A model generated the notes under the pieces. That model searched no databases. It was not told the DNA's origin and saw only the letters and a program-made list of their open reading frames with translations. The position numbers and the translations under genes are program-made. Below are positions 34,301 through 44,850 of a DNA stretch of 64,000 nucleotides, piece after piece. This DNA is from Trebouxia sp. TZW2008 (Eukaryota; Chlorophyta; Trebouxiophyceae; Trebouxiales; Trebouxiaceae): assembly GCA_002118135.1 (NCBI GenBank), contig BDIU01000074.1:1-64000 (forward strand), read 5' to 3'. Position 1 is the stretch's first letter, and each line of letters begins with the position of its first letter.

Positions 34301-37300
34301 AAACTTGTCATGAATGACAGCCTCCAAGCGCTTTGCCAACTCAAGAGCCTCCTGCTGAAAGGCCTCTTTCTCCTTCTGAATGGCTGCTGTCTGCATTTCC
34401 ATCTGCACCCTGTTCTGCTCCAGATCATCGTTCTCCCTGTACAGTTGCGCAATACTTTGACAAGACTGGCATAAAAACAATGAGCGCTTTTCCCTTCTGA
34501 ATGACTGCTGTCTGCTTCTGCATCTGAACCCGGTTTTGCTCCAGATCATTCTTCTCCCTGTACAGTTGCGCAGTACTTCGACAAGACCGGCATGAAAACA
34601 ATGAGCCTTTTCTCTTTCCCAATGGCTGCTGTCTGCTTCTCCACCTGGACCCTGCTCTGGTCCAAATCATCATTGCCCTTATGCAGCTGAGCAATGCATT
34701 GGCAACACTGAGAATAGCAACCAGCACATCAATCACAGCAACAAAAGAATGAAGGTTGAGCACTTCCAGGTTCTGCAACAGGTACTCTGGAAGAGCTTGT
34801 TGAGCATATGTCTCCGCGGGGATGTTGATGATTGCAGTCACTGACACCGGATTGATGTCAAGGAACATGGCCATTGGCATCAGGCCAATGTACAGTAACT
34901 TCTCCTTGTAAGGACACTCGATGTAAGGACATTTTCCAACTAAGCACAATGCAATTGAAAACCAGTCACTGCATTCTGCCTGCAGTGGTACCTGTTTGTT
35001 AGGACAATTTGATGTAAGGATCATTTCTTTGGTAGACCAAAGCAATCGTTATATGGAGAAGTCACTGCATCAAAGGCAGAGGGGTGGCGGGTGTGCTGAC
35101 CTTTGAAGGGCTTCCTGGCGTTCGGCCAGCTGCGCTTCCAGCTCCTTCTGCTGCGTGATGTTGTGCAGAACCAGCAAGATGGCAGGGCAACCAGTGATTG
35201 GGTCCTGCAGGCACAACACTTGATGTCACAGCGTTGCATTCCGCTACTGAAACATGTTACATACCCAACCTGTGTGGGTGAGTAAAAGGGCTTCTGCTGC
35301 CATGCCTCAGGAGCTGTTATGCATAGAAACATGAGTGTGTTCCATCAAGTTGCTGATGATGGGCAAGTCAGCAGCACATGCTGCTGCAGCATTGACTTTG
35401 ACAACCTGCCATTAGCCTGCATGCTCATTGGCACAATTAGTGATTGTGGACAGCAATGCACCTCATCAATGAGCTCTAGTGGCTTCTGAAGCCAGCCACT
35501 GACTCATAGAGCTTGACCAGCATTTGCTCTGTGATGCAAGCCAGGATGTACGCACTATGTTTCAGGGTAATCATGTGTACATCCAGGATGAGTCAGATGA
35601 GTTATGACAGATGCAGGCCTGATTGGAATGTAATGCTTCACTACATTACGATGTGCGTGCAGGTGCAAGCATGCAGAAGCATGAGCTGGCCTTGCAGCCA
35701 AGGGCCCTATTTTGACGTGGACCACTTCTGCTGGCTAAGCCTCATGCTGCAGCCTAAATGCAGGCTATTGTTGTACATGCTATGTAAGCACCCATAGACA
35801 GGAGCACAACTATAGGCCACATCCAGCATAACCACTTCTGCTTAAGGGCCTTTTTGTTGAAGCCACAAGCAGGCTACGATGTGCATGCATATGCAAGCAT
35901 CCATAGACAGGAGCTGGGCTAAAAGCTAGGGGCCACATTCCACCACGACCACTTCTGCTTGAGGGCTTTTTTGTTGAAGCCACAATGCAGGCTGTGAACG
36001 CATGTGCATGCTTGCGTATGTACAGATAGAAGCTGCTTACAGCTAAGGGCCACATCTCAACCATGGACCACTTCTGCTTGCCAGTCTTCCTGCTAATGCG
36101 GGGCATGGGCACCCTGAAGGATTCCAGCTGCTGAACAAAGATGGCGTCATATGCTGCTTTGTAAGCAGCATCAGCCTCAGCTTCACCCCCTGTAATCACC
36201 ATTAGGCAGAATTGTAATATGGATGAATGTCGTAAGATTTGTACAAGGGAGACGGATGAATATCACAGCACTGTGCTTTTGCACAGTGCTGTTGGTGCTG
36301 AGGAGCCTTAATGACTTGGTGTATGGCATGGCAAGCAGAGCAAGGTTGCGTAGTCATGGGCTGTTGCCCCTGTGACGAGGCTAGCTGTAGACTATTGCTA
36401 GATGCTGTCAGCAGCTGCTTTACACTTTGCAATGTCACATGCAGTCTTGGCAGATGAGCTGTGAACAAATCATGCAAGCCGCACCAAAATCATGCTACAA
36501 ACACAGAAGGCAACAGGTTCAGATTGACATGAATAAGCTTGGGGGAACGGACAGGCATGAATTATGGATCAAAAGCTCACCAGGGAAGCTGCCGCTCAAG
36601 AAAACATCTCTAAAGTGCATGGTCCCCCCTCCTGCACAGCATGAGTACTATTACTCACTTGGCCACTAACAGGTCATGCATGCAAGCCCTTCGTAGCTAG
36701 TGAATGTTGGGAAAGCCGGGAAAACCTCAGCGAGCCTGAACACGATGCAATGGGGCATGAAGGTCCATTTGTGCATTTGCTAGCTTCAATGCAGAAATTG
36801 AGCCCTCAGGTGCATACAATCATGGGCAGTGATTGGATGCAAAGGTTGAGAAGGTGTACCCACCAAGGGTAAGGGCGCAATACTTCTCTGTCGCAGCTGC
36901 ATTAGCTTGCAGTAAGTGGCCGTCTTTGTCAAACATGAGTGCAAAGATTGGTATGGTTTTGTCCATTGCAGTGAGCCGCACCAAGCCCATGTCTTGGTGG
37001 GGCTTGATCTGGCACATGATGGCTGTCTCCACACCATGCCGCAGCCTGATCTTGATTGGCTGCATCAAGTTCTGCTTCAGACCACGTGTTCAATTGTTGC
37101 AGCAAACTTGAGGCTGGCTGTGTACACAGCAATCAATGCCGCATTGGTCAGCGTTGCATACATGCTTTGCTGCAGCAGATACAGTACACCACAGGGATGT
37201 TACCAGAGTTGAGATATGCCGTTGCAGCAGACTACAAGTGTGTCTTAAGCTGTTGAAAACCCTATGCCATGCTAGTAGCATCCGTGCAGCATTTTACTCA

Positions 37301-38536
37301 ATAGCTGTCCTGAAACATGCAGATGTCCAGATCTACACTCAGGCCAAATCGTGTCATGCGCATGACAAAATTCTTGTTTGCAATTGCAGAAAAAATTGCA
37401 AGCATTGGCTGCACTTGCATGAGAGTGTACACTTGCATGAAAGCGTTCCTGTACCTTGCTGATAAGCATGATGGATTCTGTGCGCTCTGGCAACTGAAAG
37501 ACAGGTCGCAGTACATCCTGCAGCTGCGCAACCTCCTCCAGCCGCTGGCTGACCTGCATTTGGTAACATTCAGCACCACAAGCAGCAAGGTGGCAGCCAC
37601 TTCACAAAGGTGCTGATCATGTTGCTACAGCTGCTATCAACCCATATACATGCATCGTCAGCCTCTAAGGAATAAAGCAGGTTTAAGTTGCACATCAGAA
37701 GCTTTGCATAATGGTCGAGTTTCTGTGCAAGCTGTGCAGATGTTGGATTGACATATGCCAAGTGCTGTTTACATAGGAAGACGGACGGTGTGCCAGCACA
37801 AACATTAGGAGTCAGGCTTACCAGCACACGTGTCACCCAGTCAGCCCAAGCTTGCTGCTTGTCTTGCGGCATCTGCGCTAGAGCGCCTAGATATTCCTGC
37901 TGTTTTCGAGCTGTGCCCATTTTTGCCAAGCATTCTGCGTTCTGAAACAGGCACCTGTATGTGGACTGTGCGCCTTGCAGGCTGCAGACAGGCAGCAGCT
38001 CCTTGAGTCCTATCTGTGTAATGTATGTTTTGGTGCTTTGTCAGGCTTTAAGTAGCACACACTGCATCATGGTAAAAGCTAGCCGCAGGCAAGCAGAGTT
38101 TACCTTGAGATGTTTGGTACAAACACCACAACAGGATTGTCTATAGTGTTCAGTATGTTGAGCTCTTCCATGATCCATACTCGCTCAAGCATATTGCTGA
38201 CTGGACTGTTGATTGCTTTACTACAGAGTCAGCTGCTGATCACCTCTTGCTTGGTAGCAGGACGGTGGCATGGACAAAAGCAACTGCTCAATTTCGCAAG
38301 TTGCGCGTCAGGATCATGAGCTTTCACATTTTTGTAGCCCTTGCTTGCACACCGCCGTGCGCACGAAGCGAGTTTAGCATCTGGTCAAACGAAAGTTGGT
38401 CAAGCAGCTCTGTGTTGCTTTTCGAACGATAACGACCTCTGCGAGCGGCATCGTGAAGGCAATATAGCGCTGTTGCAGACGTAGTTGCAAGCGGTTCCCT
38501 GCCAAACATCACGAGCAAGGTCGTGCAAAGAGGCAT
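25341..38536 (-). CDS. PAS-linked class I cyclic-nucleotide phosphodiesterase, 17 exons
   Basis: Exons 5' to 3': 38351-38536, 37822-37941, 37455-37553, 36864-37071, 36581-36631, 36041-36189, 35101-35204, 34229-34436, 33490-33645, 32837-33010, 32211-32407, 31007-31271, 29469-29570, 28410-28586, 26935-27030, 26388-26468, 25341-25493. Phases agree; about 841 residues. A PAS/PAC sensor comes first (FALMFDKDGHLLQANAAA, RKTGKQKWSMVEMWP, DPITGCPAILLVLHNITQQK). A coiled coil follows (ELEAQLAERQEAL, LEQNRVQMEMQTAAI), then an algal PDE linker (TPIDKTLDFLHAF). The C-terminal PDEase_I domain keeps its metal ligands and signature: NPYHN, HDFEHLGVNND, YNDQSPLENHH, TDMKKHFDIL, KCADIGHLA, and the invariant Gln before MGFFSIVGLPMF. 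It should hydrolyse cAMP or cGMP under PAS control; the ligand is unknown. Exon 1 and the exact acceptor of exon 4 (37071 or 37059) are least certain. Echo arrays fill most introns. Confidence 0.92.
25845..26115. repeat. AGCATGGCATCAGCATGAAT minisatellite
   Basis: Within the last PDE intron, a tandem array of short variable units built from AGCATGGCATC and AGCATGAATAGC runs for about 270 bp, with a higher-order block GCTC.GAGTGCAATTTATAGC repeated about three times. It is not exon-derived. Confidence 0.85.
26205..26468 (-). repeat. Echo of PDE exon 16 tail
   Basis: The donor end of exon 26388-26468 and adjoining intron (GTGTGCAGCAG.CGTCTGACCTGAGA) recurs at about 26195-26260, on the downstream side of the exon. 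Confidence 0.8.
26935..27375 (-). repeat. Four-copy array of PDE exon 15 head
   Basis: The head of exon 26935-27030 (MLLKCADIGHLAAAP) occurs four times, with exon tops at 27030 and about 27144, 27249 and 27364; periods 105-115 bp. All four copies still read KCADIGHLAAA or KCANVGHLAAA. The three extra copies lie upstream, in the preceding intron, and after the core they continue with CMQC- or CMRC-type sequence instead of the exon's own THKRWAYQLEEEF. Confidence 0.95.
28410..28930 (-). repeat. Three-copy array of PDE exon 14
   Basis: Most of exon 28410-28586 (NAFKRSAPNSAPASASSQ...GPPDGRGPQ) recurs upstream at about 28655-28765 and 28810-28925. Period is about 165-170 bp. Acceptor and intron flank are included. 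Copies differ by scattered substitutions and small deletions. Confidence 0.93.
29060..29470. repeat. Intron repeats in PDE
   Basis: The intron next to exon 29469-29570 repeats a unit with CAATCAGCTTCAGTG and GACAGGAAGCCATGCAA at about 29130-29180 and 29300-29360, together with the donor-like GGCGTCAGTCTGG.TTACCTG at 29268-29290, which matches the exon's own donor at 29450-29472. Confidence 0.75.
29935..31125 (-). repeat. Large echo array of PDE exon 12 tail
   Basis: The tail of exon 31007-31271, encoding YNDQSPLENHHIAAAVRVML and ending at its donor, recurs on the downstream side at least eight times. Copies lie near 29940-30060, 30080-30200, 30300-30420, 30540-30640, 30640-30740, 30800-30925 and 30940-31020. 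Cores such as GACCCTGACTGCTGCAGCT and GGTCATTGTACAT recur in most copies. It is the biggest array in the window. Confidence 0.93.
31180..31590 (-). repeat. Echo array of PDE exon 12 head
   Basis: The head of the same exon, encoding QMTHMLMHHGGVINIMTDAQ, recurs upstream at about 31375-31460 and 31500-31600. The conserved core is GTGCATCAGCATGTGGGTCATTTGCAC. One exon therefore has arrays on both sides. Confidence 0.9.
31730..32290 (-). repeat. Four-copy array of PDE exon 11 tail
   Basis: The tail of exon 32211-32407 (VIERGYDSSNPYHN and donor) recurs downstream at about 32051-32145, 31894-31978 and 31732-31795. Period is about 155-165 bp. The marker is ATATGG.TTGCTGGAGTC.TA.CCC. Confidence 0.93.
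32505..32925 (-). repeat. Echo array of PDE exon 10 tail
   Basis: The tail of exon 32837-33010, with its donor, recurs downstream at about 32660-32745 and 32508-32580 (core CTGAC.T.CAGCAGCC..TC and GGCTGTG). Both copies have lost the reading frame. Confidence 0.85.
34030..34700 (-). repeat. Echo arrays on both sides of PDE exon 8
   Basis: The coiled-coil head of exon 34229-34436 recurs upstream at about 34490-34575 and 34615-34690, both with the LEQNRVQ- or LDQSRVQ-like peptide still readable. A copy of its tail (KTLDFLHAF and donor) lies downstream at about 34028-34145. Confidence 0.92.
34885..35040 (-). repeat. Dispersed repeat copy 1 (TGTAAGGACA family)
   Basis: About 150 bp with internal GTAAGGACA direct repeats. 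It matches, in inverted orientation, 58830-58975 in another gene. Shared segments include AGGACACTC.ATGTAAGGACA, ACAATGCA.TTG and CACTG...CA.TGG.ACC. No coding sequence. It may be a non-autonomous mobile element. Confidence 0.65.
35690..36095 (-). repeat. Four-copy array of PDE exon 6 tail
   Basis: The tail of exon 36041-36189 (KQKWSMVEMWPLA plus donor) recurs downstream at about 35930-35985, 35815-35870 and 35700-35760. Period is about 115-120 bp. The marker is GACCACTTCTGCTTG..GG. Confidence 0.92.
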
Positions 38537-39586
38537 AAATGCGTTCGTAAATCTGTCATAACAGGTCGAGCTTGATTACTAACCAAGTTCTCAACATCTG
38601 CTGCTTGCACTGCGACAGTAGCATCAACCTAACTTCATTGTTGGTACTAGATTGAAGTCAGAGCACACAATTTCTAACATGCTTGTGTGAATATGATTCA
38701 TGTGAGCAGCTGGCCGTGGTCAGCAGACAAGCTCCCAAAGTCCCTTGCTTGACTTGCCAAAAGTCAACTGGTGCTTGCACAAAACTCGATCAAAGATGCA
38801 CCAATACGACGCATACCAAGTTATTCGACGAGGTTCGGAGGTGCAGAGTGGAAGCCATGGCACATGGACTCGTTGAGGAGACAAGTCCTGCCTTCGAGCT
38901 AGAATTTGCAGCGCAGTAGTGTTGTAAGAAGTGCCTTCACAAATGGCATCCAGTTGCATCTGCATATGGCAAAGTCAGGCACAAAAGTGGGTTCAAAGGC
39001 ATCGTGACAGAGGGGCTTGAGCTGTTATCTTGAATTCGAATCAAGCTTAAAATCTGGTTTGATCATGAGGCAACTGTTGCTCTGCTTGATAGGCACCAAT
39101 GTTCTGCTACTGTACAAAATCTATTTGACAAATCTTGATAACTCGTTGCAGGCAGAATCACACTGCTGCAGTATCATGGCAGCTCAGCAGACTCTTAAGT
39201 GACTCATGAATGACGTCCCATGATCACGTGCCCAGCAAGAGGCTGTGGAAGCCCAGTTGCCAGCCCAGCTGCAATTCAAACATGGCGATGTCTCGAATGC
39301 GCATTTCTGCAGCAAAACATACTGGACGGCAAGCTTTGAGTGCGATGCGGGAGTGCTGTTCGGGCTGCCCCCCCGAGCACAATGCAAGACTGCACAAGCA
39401 GCGCGGAATAGAACTTAGCCTCTGATCACTCGCTGCTGCCTTGAGCTCGCGAACTGGTGCGTTCAAGCCGTTGCGTGCTTTGCCGCGAGTTGAGAACCTT
39501 CCAGACTTGTGATATTGCATGGCACATCCTTTACCGCTCGCCAGAGCCTGATCAACACCATATTTTGCACAGGCTCTGCAAACTCC
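38537..39586. other. Divergent intergenic region, PDE and RTA1
   Basis: About 1 kb between the PDE start and the RTA1 start. An open frame at 38683-38919 (+) encodes 78 residues with six Cys, but it has no recognisable domain or splice partners, so I do not call it a gene. Both promoters must lie here. Confidence 0.4.
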
Positions 39587-40492
39587 ATGGCCAGAGGATA
39601 TGTGGATCCTGCTTTTCCAAACCCGATGGGCCCGCATGACGCCACTGTCATCATTTATGGTTACACACCATCCCTTGCACTGGCAGTTGTTGGTGCAGTC
39701 ACGTTTGGTCTGTCTACTGCGACACACCTAGGTCAGACGCTTTGGTTTAGGACCTGGTATTTTTGTATCATCACATTGGGTGCAGCAATGGAAGTTGTCG
39801 AGAATATCTATCGTGCCTTATCAAGCAGGAAGGACCCCTATAGCATCATATATTTTGTTGTGCAGTACTTCTTCATAGTCTGTGCGCCAGTTTTCTTTTC
39901 TGCCGCTATCTATGTGGTATTGTCAAGATTCATTGCCAAAGCTGGCAGACGAAATGCTCCCCTGCCACCCAAAGCTATAGTCAGCGTATTTATTGTGCTT
40001 GATGTGGTCACAACAGGCATTCAGATTGCTGGTGCAGCCTTGATAGGTACAGCAGAAAGCAATGAGAAAAGCCCAGAAACAGCAAACAATATCCTGCTGA
40101 GTGGGCTTGCCATTCAGGTTTTCTCCTTTGCTGTTTTCTTCCTGATACTATGCGCATGCATCTGGCGCGTCAGATATGATAAGGGACCCAGAACATGGGC
40201 ACATACACCACCTGCTCAGGCACTGCTATTGTCATTAGTTCTTACATCCATCCTAATTGAGTTGCGCACGATTTTCAGGCTGATAGAGACTGCGCAAGGT
40301 GTTTTTGGGTATCTTTCCGGTCATGAAGCCTTTTTTGGGTGTCTAGAGTATTTGCCCGTCATTTTAGCTGTTTTCACATGGAATCTGCTGCATCCGGGTT
40401 ATTTGGCTCCAATGGAAAGCCACAAGCAGCCAATGGGATCACAGGCAGGCAGTACTGCACCACTGGCAGCAATTGAAGCAACCAGCCTGTAG
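39587..40492 (+). CDS. RTA1-family seven-helix membrane protein, fungal-like
   Basis: An uninterrupted frame of about 301 residues. The start is placed at the ATG at 39587 because the family begins near the YGYTPSLALA motif. The open frame extends upstream to 39509. Seven hydrophobic segments alternate with short loops. RTA1 landmarks are visible in order: YGYTPSLA, TATHLGQTLWFRTWYF, EVVENIYRALSS, VQYFFIVCAPVFFSAAIY, VFIVLDVVTTGIQIAGAAL, GLAIQVFSFAVFF, IELRTIFRLIE and LLHPGY near the end. In fungi the family includes Rta1, Rsb1 and Rtm1, linked to tolerance of 7-aminocholesterol and to export of sphingoid bases. It is the only long gene here without an intron, in a window where almost every gene is split. 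Together with the mostly fungal spread of the family, that suggests transfer from a fungus. The exact ligand is unknown. Confidence 0.9.
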   Translation: MARGYVDPAFPNPMGPHDATVIIYGYTPSLALAVVGAVTFGLSTATHLGQTLWFRTWYFCIITLGAAMEVVENIYRALSSRKDPYSIIYFVVQYFFIVCAPVFFSAAIYVVLSRFIAKAGRRNAPLPPKAIVSVFIVLDVVTTGIQIAGAALIGTAESNEKSPETANNILLSGLAIQVFSFAVFFLILCACIWRVRYDKGPRTWAHTPPAQALLLSLVLTSILIELRTIFRLIETAQGVFGYLSGHEAFFGCLEYLPVILAVFTWNLLHPGYLAPMESHKQPMGSQAGSTAPLAAIEATSL

Positions 40493-41562
40493 TGCGACTT
40501 GAGTCACCTAAGTTTGAAGACGATGAAGCACGAGCAAAACAGGCTGAACATTGAAGTATTCCACCCTTTTATGTTTTGCAATAATCTGCCCTGTTGCACA
40601 CTATGGCATAAAAGCTACTCTGTTTGAGTGGGTTGAGCCGCTGCACTTGTGGCTGTTATGATGCTCGTGATCACTCTTCTAAGCCTGAAGTCCTGGAGGA
40701 TCTAACAAGAGAGCGAATTTGCTTGTTTAATACCATATGTGGTATCAGTGCTCAGTCGGCTAGAGTTGCTGGTTCCCTTGGACTGAAGTTTCTATGTTGA
40801 CTGTCAGTTTATGTATGCATATGTCAGTACATCTCATCCATCAGTGTTTTCAGCAAATGAGGTCAAAACTGCAGGAAATGCTTTGACAGGTTTGTTTGCG
40901 CAATGCAGCACACGGTCTTGTAAAAGTACCTCATGCTTTGCAGCATTGATATCTGCAGTATGCATGGAGCTTGCAATGTATAAGCCAAGCCAAACCCTGC
41001 TTTGAAAAGGAGCAGCAAGTAAGATGCTATGTGACCAAGCAGGGTCATCACAGGAAAGCTGTGACAAAGCGTTGAAGTGCGTGGCTGCATCATGATGCCT
41101 ACGCAATCGCTAACTCAATTGCTGCTGAAAACTGCTATGCCTATAGGATCAGCTAATCCTGTACGGTGTCGTGGGAATATTTCAGTGTTTCACCTAATTT
41201 GTACGCTACACAGCGAGCAACTGCTATCATGCAAGCCGTCTTGAAAGAAAGCTGCTATCATGACGCAAATGCAGAGAGAAAGTAGACAAGCCTGAGGACA
41301 GAGTCTATCGTCTGAGTGCTGTTTGTTCATTCCTTGTCCTTGAGAAGGATCATTGTATTCATTGTCACACCCTGCAGCACATGACAGAATTTGCAGCAGC
41401 AGACATGCACTTTGCCCTGATTCGTGACTTTGTACAAGTTTGCAGAAGCAGCTTAGCAAGACAACCTACAAAGTAGCTAGAGCTGCTGCATCATTGACAA
41501 CTCTCTGGACGACGCAGAGGAATTGAAAACACACATATGCTTGACTTTGCTTACCTTTAGTC
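40493..41562. other. Convergent intergenic region
   Basis: About 1.07 kb between the stops of RTA1 (+) and FBPase (-). No gene or repeat is supported. Confidence 0.5.
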
Positions 41563-44482
41563 TCAGACCTTGGCTTTGCCTTTCATGTTAAACTTCTCTT
41601 CCAGAATTGAAGCTGTTGGGTCCACTTCAAATCCCGGGTTGGTGATGCCAGGCTTCTCCCAGCGGTGCTGCGTCTCAATGATGCGCACTGCATGGACACA
41701 TTAGACTAAGCAGTTGAGCTTTGCCCAAACTTGATTTGCTGACACAAGGCTTCTGAGGGTTGTAACCTCTGCAATTGCTCTGTGACCACATTGCTCTAGG
41801 GAACACAGCACTCGAGAATCTCAGGTGCAGGATGTTGCCAAGAAGCTTGTGCAGAAGGTTTTTGTCACATGCCTGGTGCATGCAAGTGTCATAGACAATT
41901 TACATGTTGCTGGCCAATGGATGCTTGGCATCAGAGCTCTCACCTGTACCAGAGCCAGAGCGCATGACTATGGAGTTGCTTGTGGCACCTCCTGCGTAGT
42001 ACCTCACGCCATTGAGCAAATCTCCGTCCGACACACCAGTGGCTGCGAAGAAGACTTGCTCCCCAGCACACAAATCATCTGTGTGCAGAATCTGCAAGGC
42101 AGAGCAGCAAAGTCAGCACCAGGTCAACTCACAAGCACTGCATAAGGTCAAGAATAAGCATGCTGACAGTGACTTCAAGACAGGGGCTCAAGCATGAAAA
42201 CAAGCAGCACACTCTGAGCTGCAGTGCATGCCGACGTTGTGCTCAGTAATCATGTCTTGAAAGGCAGGATCATGACCCAGACTTGCATTACAAAGATGTA
42301 AGGCATCCCTATGTTTGTCTAACCAATGCAGGGCACAAATGTGGAATAAAGCAACATGTTCTGGGCGGCATTTGATTCAAACTTTGCCCTTAACAGTGAT
42401 GCTTTGGCACACATGGTGCAACTACACTTGCTGTTGCTCTGTGTGACGCTCTTTCTTGAGATGGATTCCTTTATTCTATACAAATATGACATCAGACTTT
42501 GCTTACCCTGCTGATGTCATATCCTGCCTGTTCAGCCTTCTGCCTCTCCTCATCACTGCGTGGCCATAGGCGCCCTTGCATTGTGCCACCCATACACTTC
42601 AGGGCTGCTGCAGCAATCACTCCTGCACACCATGACAGTAGCCTGATCAGTGGGTTCCTGTTGCTCTATGCCTTGAGGCAAGTCAAGCAGTCGGTCAGTC
42701 CTTGTGCTGATGGATACCAGTGCTGATGCATGCTTGGCACAGCATCATGAGGCTTGACATGCTCACCATTTGTGAGCGCATGTCAACTTGCAACATGCAT
42801 GATGCCTAGGAGCAGAGCGGCAGGTAGGCGTGTAACTCGCAGCATTGGGATACATGCGGAACAAGCCGGCCTGACAACACATCACTGCTGTAACAAGCAC
42901 CTAGCGTTTTTGCTGGACAATGTGGTGGATGTCATACTTGCGCTCAATACATATAATACCTTCTGGAGTACCACCAATGCCAAAGAGCACATCAACTGGG
43001 GCGCTTAGCTTGGCAACTTCAATGGCGCCACCCACATCACCATCAGAGATGAGCTTGATCCTGGCTCCAGCCTCCCTCACCTCCTTGATAATCTGATCAT
43101 GCCTTGGCCGGTCTAGCACTAGCACAGTTACATCCCTGCAAACAACTCCAGGGATTTAGAAAATGGGATGTTTCAGTCTTGTGGGACACACAACACTGAT
43201 ATCGAGGGTGCTAGCAAGACAAACATGAATCTGATGTGCAGCATAAGCGCTCAAAAGCTACAAGGAAGCATGTTCAGGTGCGCCGATTGGTCAGAGAAAG
43301 TCATGTACAGCTCTGCAGACACTTTAAAATGTCAAGCATGTTGTGAAACGCAAGACCACTGAAAGTGCTATAGCACTGTTATAACATGTCATGACATGCC
43401 TGCAGTAATAGCAAGTTTTGCACGTGTGCTAAAAATTGATTCTCACCCAACAGGTTTGTTGAGGGCCTTTGCTACTGCTGCCAGGTTATCAGCAATGCTC
43501 TTGTCCAGGCTGACAGACTTGGGGTCAACAGCAGGACCCACAGCAAGCTTCTCCATGTACATGCATGGGCCAGGGTCAAACAGTGCGCCACGCTCAGCCA
43601 GTGCAATAACACACACTGCTCCATTGCGGCCCTGCAAAGAAAAGCTGTGTGTGTCATTCTCGTACAAAAAACACTCATTGAACACAGTGCTCATCATCAC
43701 TAGCCAAAACTAATTTCATGCACTGACATGTTCTACAATACCTTACATTATGCGTGATACTATGCTAATTTTTTGTGAAAATCTTTTGCATTGCCCTGCT
43801 CAACTGCATAAGCAAGGATTGCTTGACTGAGTGTGTGCCTTGAGCGCTTACCAGAGCAATAGAAGTTGTGCCATCAAGAGGGTCAACAGCGATGTCGACC
43901 TGAGGCTCTAGGGTTCCATTGCCAATTTGCTCTCCACAGTAGAGCATTGGGGCCTGAGTTCAGTCAGTCCAAGAATTACTGCACAGTCCTTGCAAGCATC
44001 TCTTGCAAGCAATCGCTGCTCAAACTAGCAAATTCCAATTCACCTCATCTTTCTCCCCTTCACCAATGACAATAACTCCATCCATGTTGACTGTGTTCAG
44101 CACTTTTCTCATCATGTCTACTGAAGCCTGCGGCCAATGGTATACACTTTTTGCCAGCCAAGGCGAGAGCTAAGGGTCGTCTGACTTGTGTGCTTGCTGC
44201 AGAGAATATGACCTGATCAGCTGCATTCTTGTCGCCTCTTCCATACCACTTGCCACCTGCCAGAGCTGCTGCTTCTGTGACACGCACCAACTCCAGAGCA
44301 AGGTTTCTCTGGACATTCTTGTAGTCTGGACCTTGCTTCTTGGCTGAAGCACGAGCAAAATCAGTACCTCTTGATGCTTGAGCATGCATATTGCTGTCAT
44401 TTTCAAATAGGCTGCACTGATCAGACAATCCTGATTGTGGGCTTACGTGCTGGCCGTCGCCCATTGTTGCTTCCGTTGCCAT
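41563..44482 (-). CDS. glpX: Class II fructose-1,6-bisphosphatase (GlpX/cyanobacterial FBP-SBPase type)
   Basis: Eight exons, 44213-44482, 44044-44127, 43852-43953, 43447-43631, 42960-43135, 42507-42622, 41944-42091 and 41563-41687, join in phase to about 401 residues. Bacterial GlpX is about 330-345, so there is an extra N-terminus of about 55 residues. Signature blocks appear in order: [60 protein letters not shown] (metal and phosphate site), [80 protein letters not shown] and [11 protein letters not shown]. It removes the 1-phosphate from fructose-1,6-bisphosphate; cyanobacterial forms also act on sedoheptulose-1,7-bisphosphate in the Calvin cycle. The leader is acidic in part and not a clear transit peptide, so location is open. 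A GTAAGC inside exon 1, after codon 12, could mark an unseen intron. Introns lack echo arrays. Confidence 0.95.
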
Positions 44483-44743
44483 TGGAGCTCACAGCGCACA
44501 CGCGCAGAGCATTGCCTTGCGGGCGAGGAAAGGCAGCACGTCGTGAATGCTGTGCTACACGACTTGAGGACGACGTTGGCAGGGTTGTCAATTGCATATT
44601 GTTGGAGCCTCAGTTGCGGCCGCAATATCAAGTGCGCGCGATTGCAGAGCAAGTTCGATTGTGATGTGTACACCGGCCTGGGCTGCCTCACTTGAGATGC
44701 AGCGCTTGTCGCACCTGTCTGAAAACCATAATGCTGACTTGGC

Positions 44744-44850
44744 GGGTCTTGCCTCCAGGCTGGCCAGACACGTGCAGTGCTTTGTCACAGCATGCCACAC
44801 ATGGCAAATTTTTAGTGCCACTCCTAAAGAGTTGCAATAACCAGCAGCTT
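44744..44850 (+). repeat. Dispersed repeat, copy A
   Basis: A stretch with CCAGGCTGGCCA, GTGCTTTGTCACAGCATGCC, ACACATGGCAAA and GTGCCACTCCT matches 53534-53605 closely. It sits just before the LINE remnant, so it might be part of that element's 5' flank, but the 53.5-kb copy has no LINE next to it. Confidence 0.7.

Noticed and set aside
2868..36095. Regularly spaced repeats resembling CRISPR arrays
   Set aside because: Units match adjacent exons, diverge from each other, and lie in eukaryotic introns. Spacers and repeats are not distinct classes.
42800..44482. Search for echo arrays in FBPase introns
   Set aside because: I compared exon edges with neighbouring introns by eye and saw no repeated units, so the pattern is not universal here.
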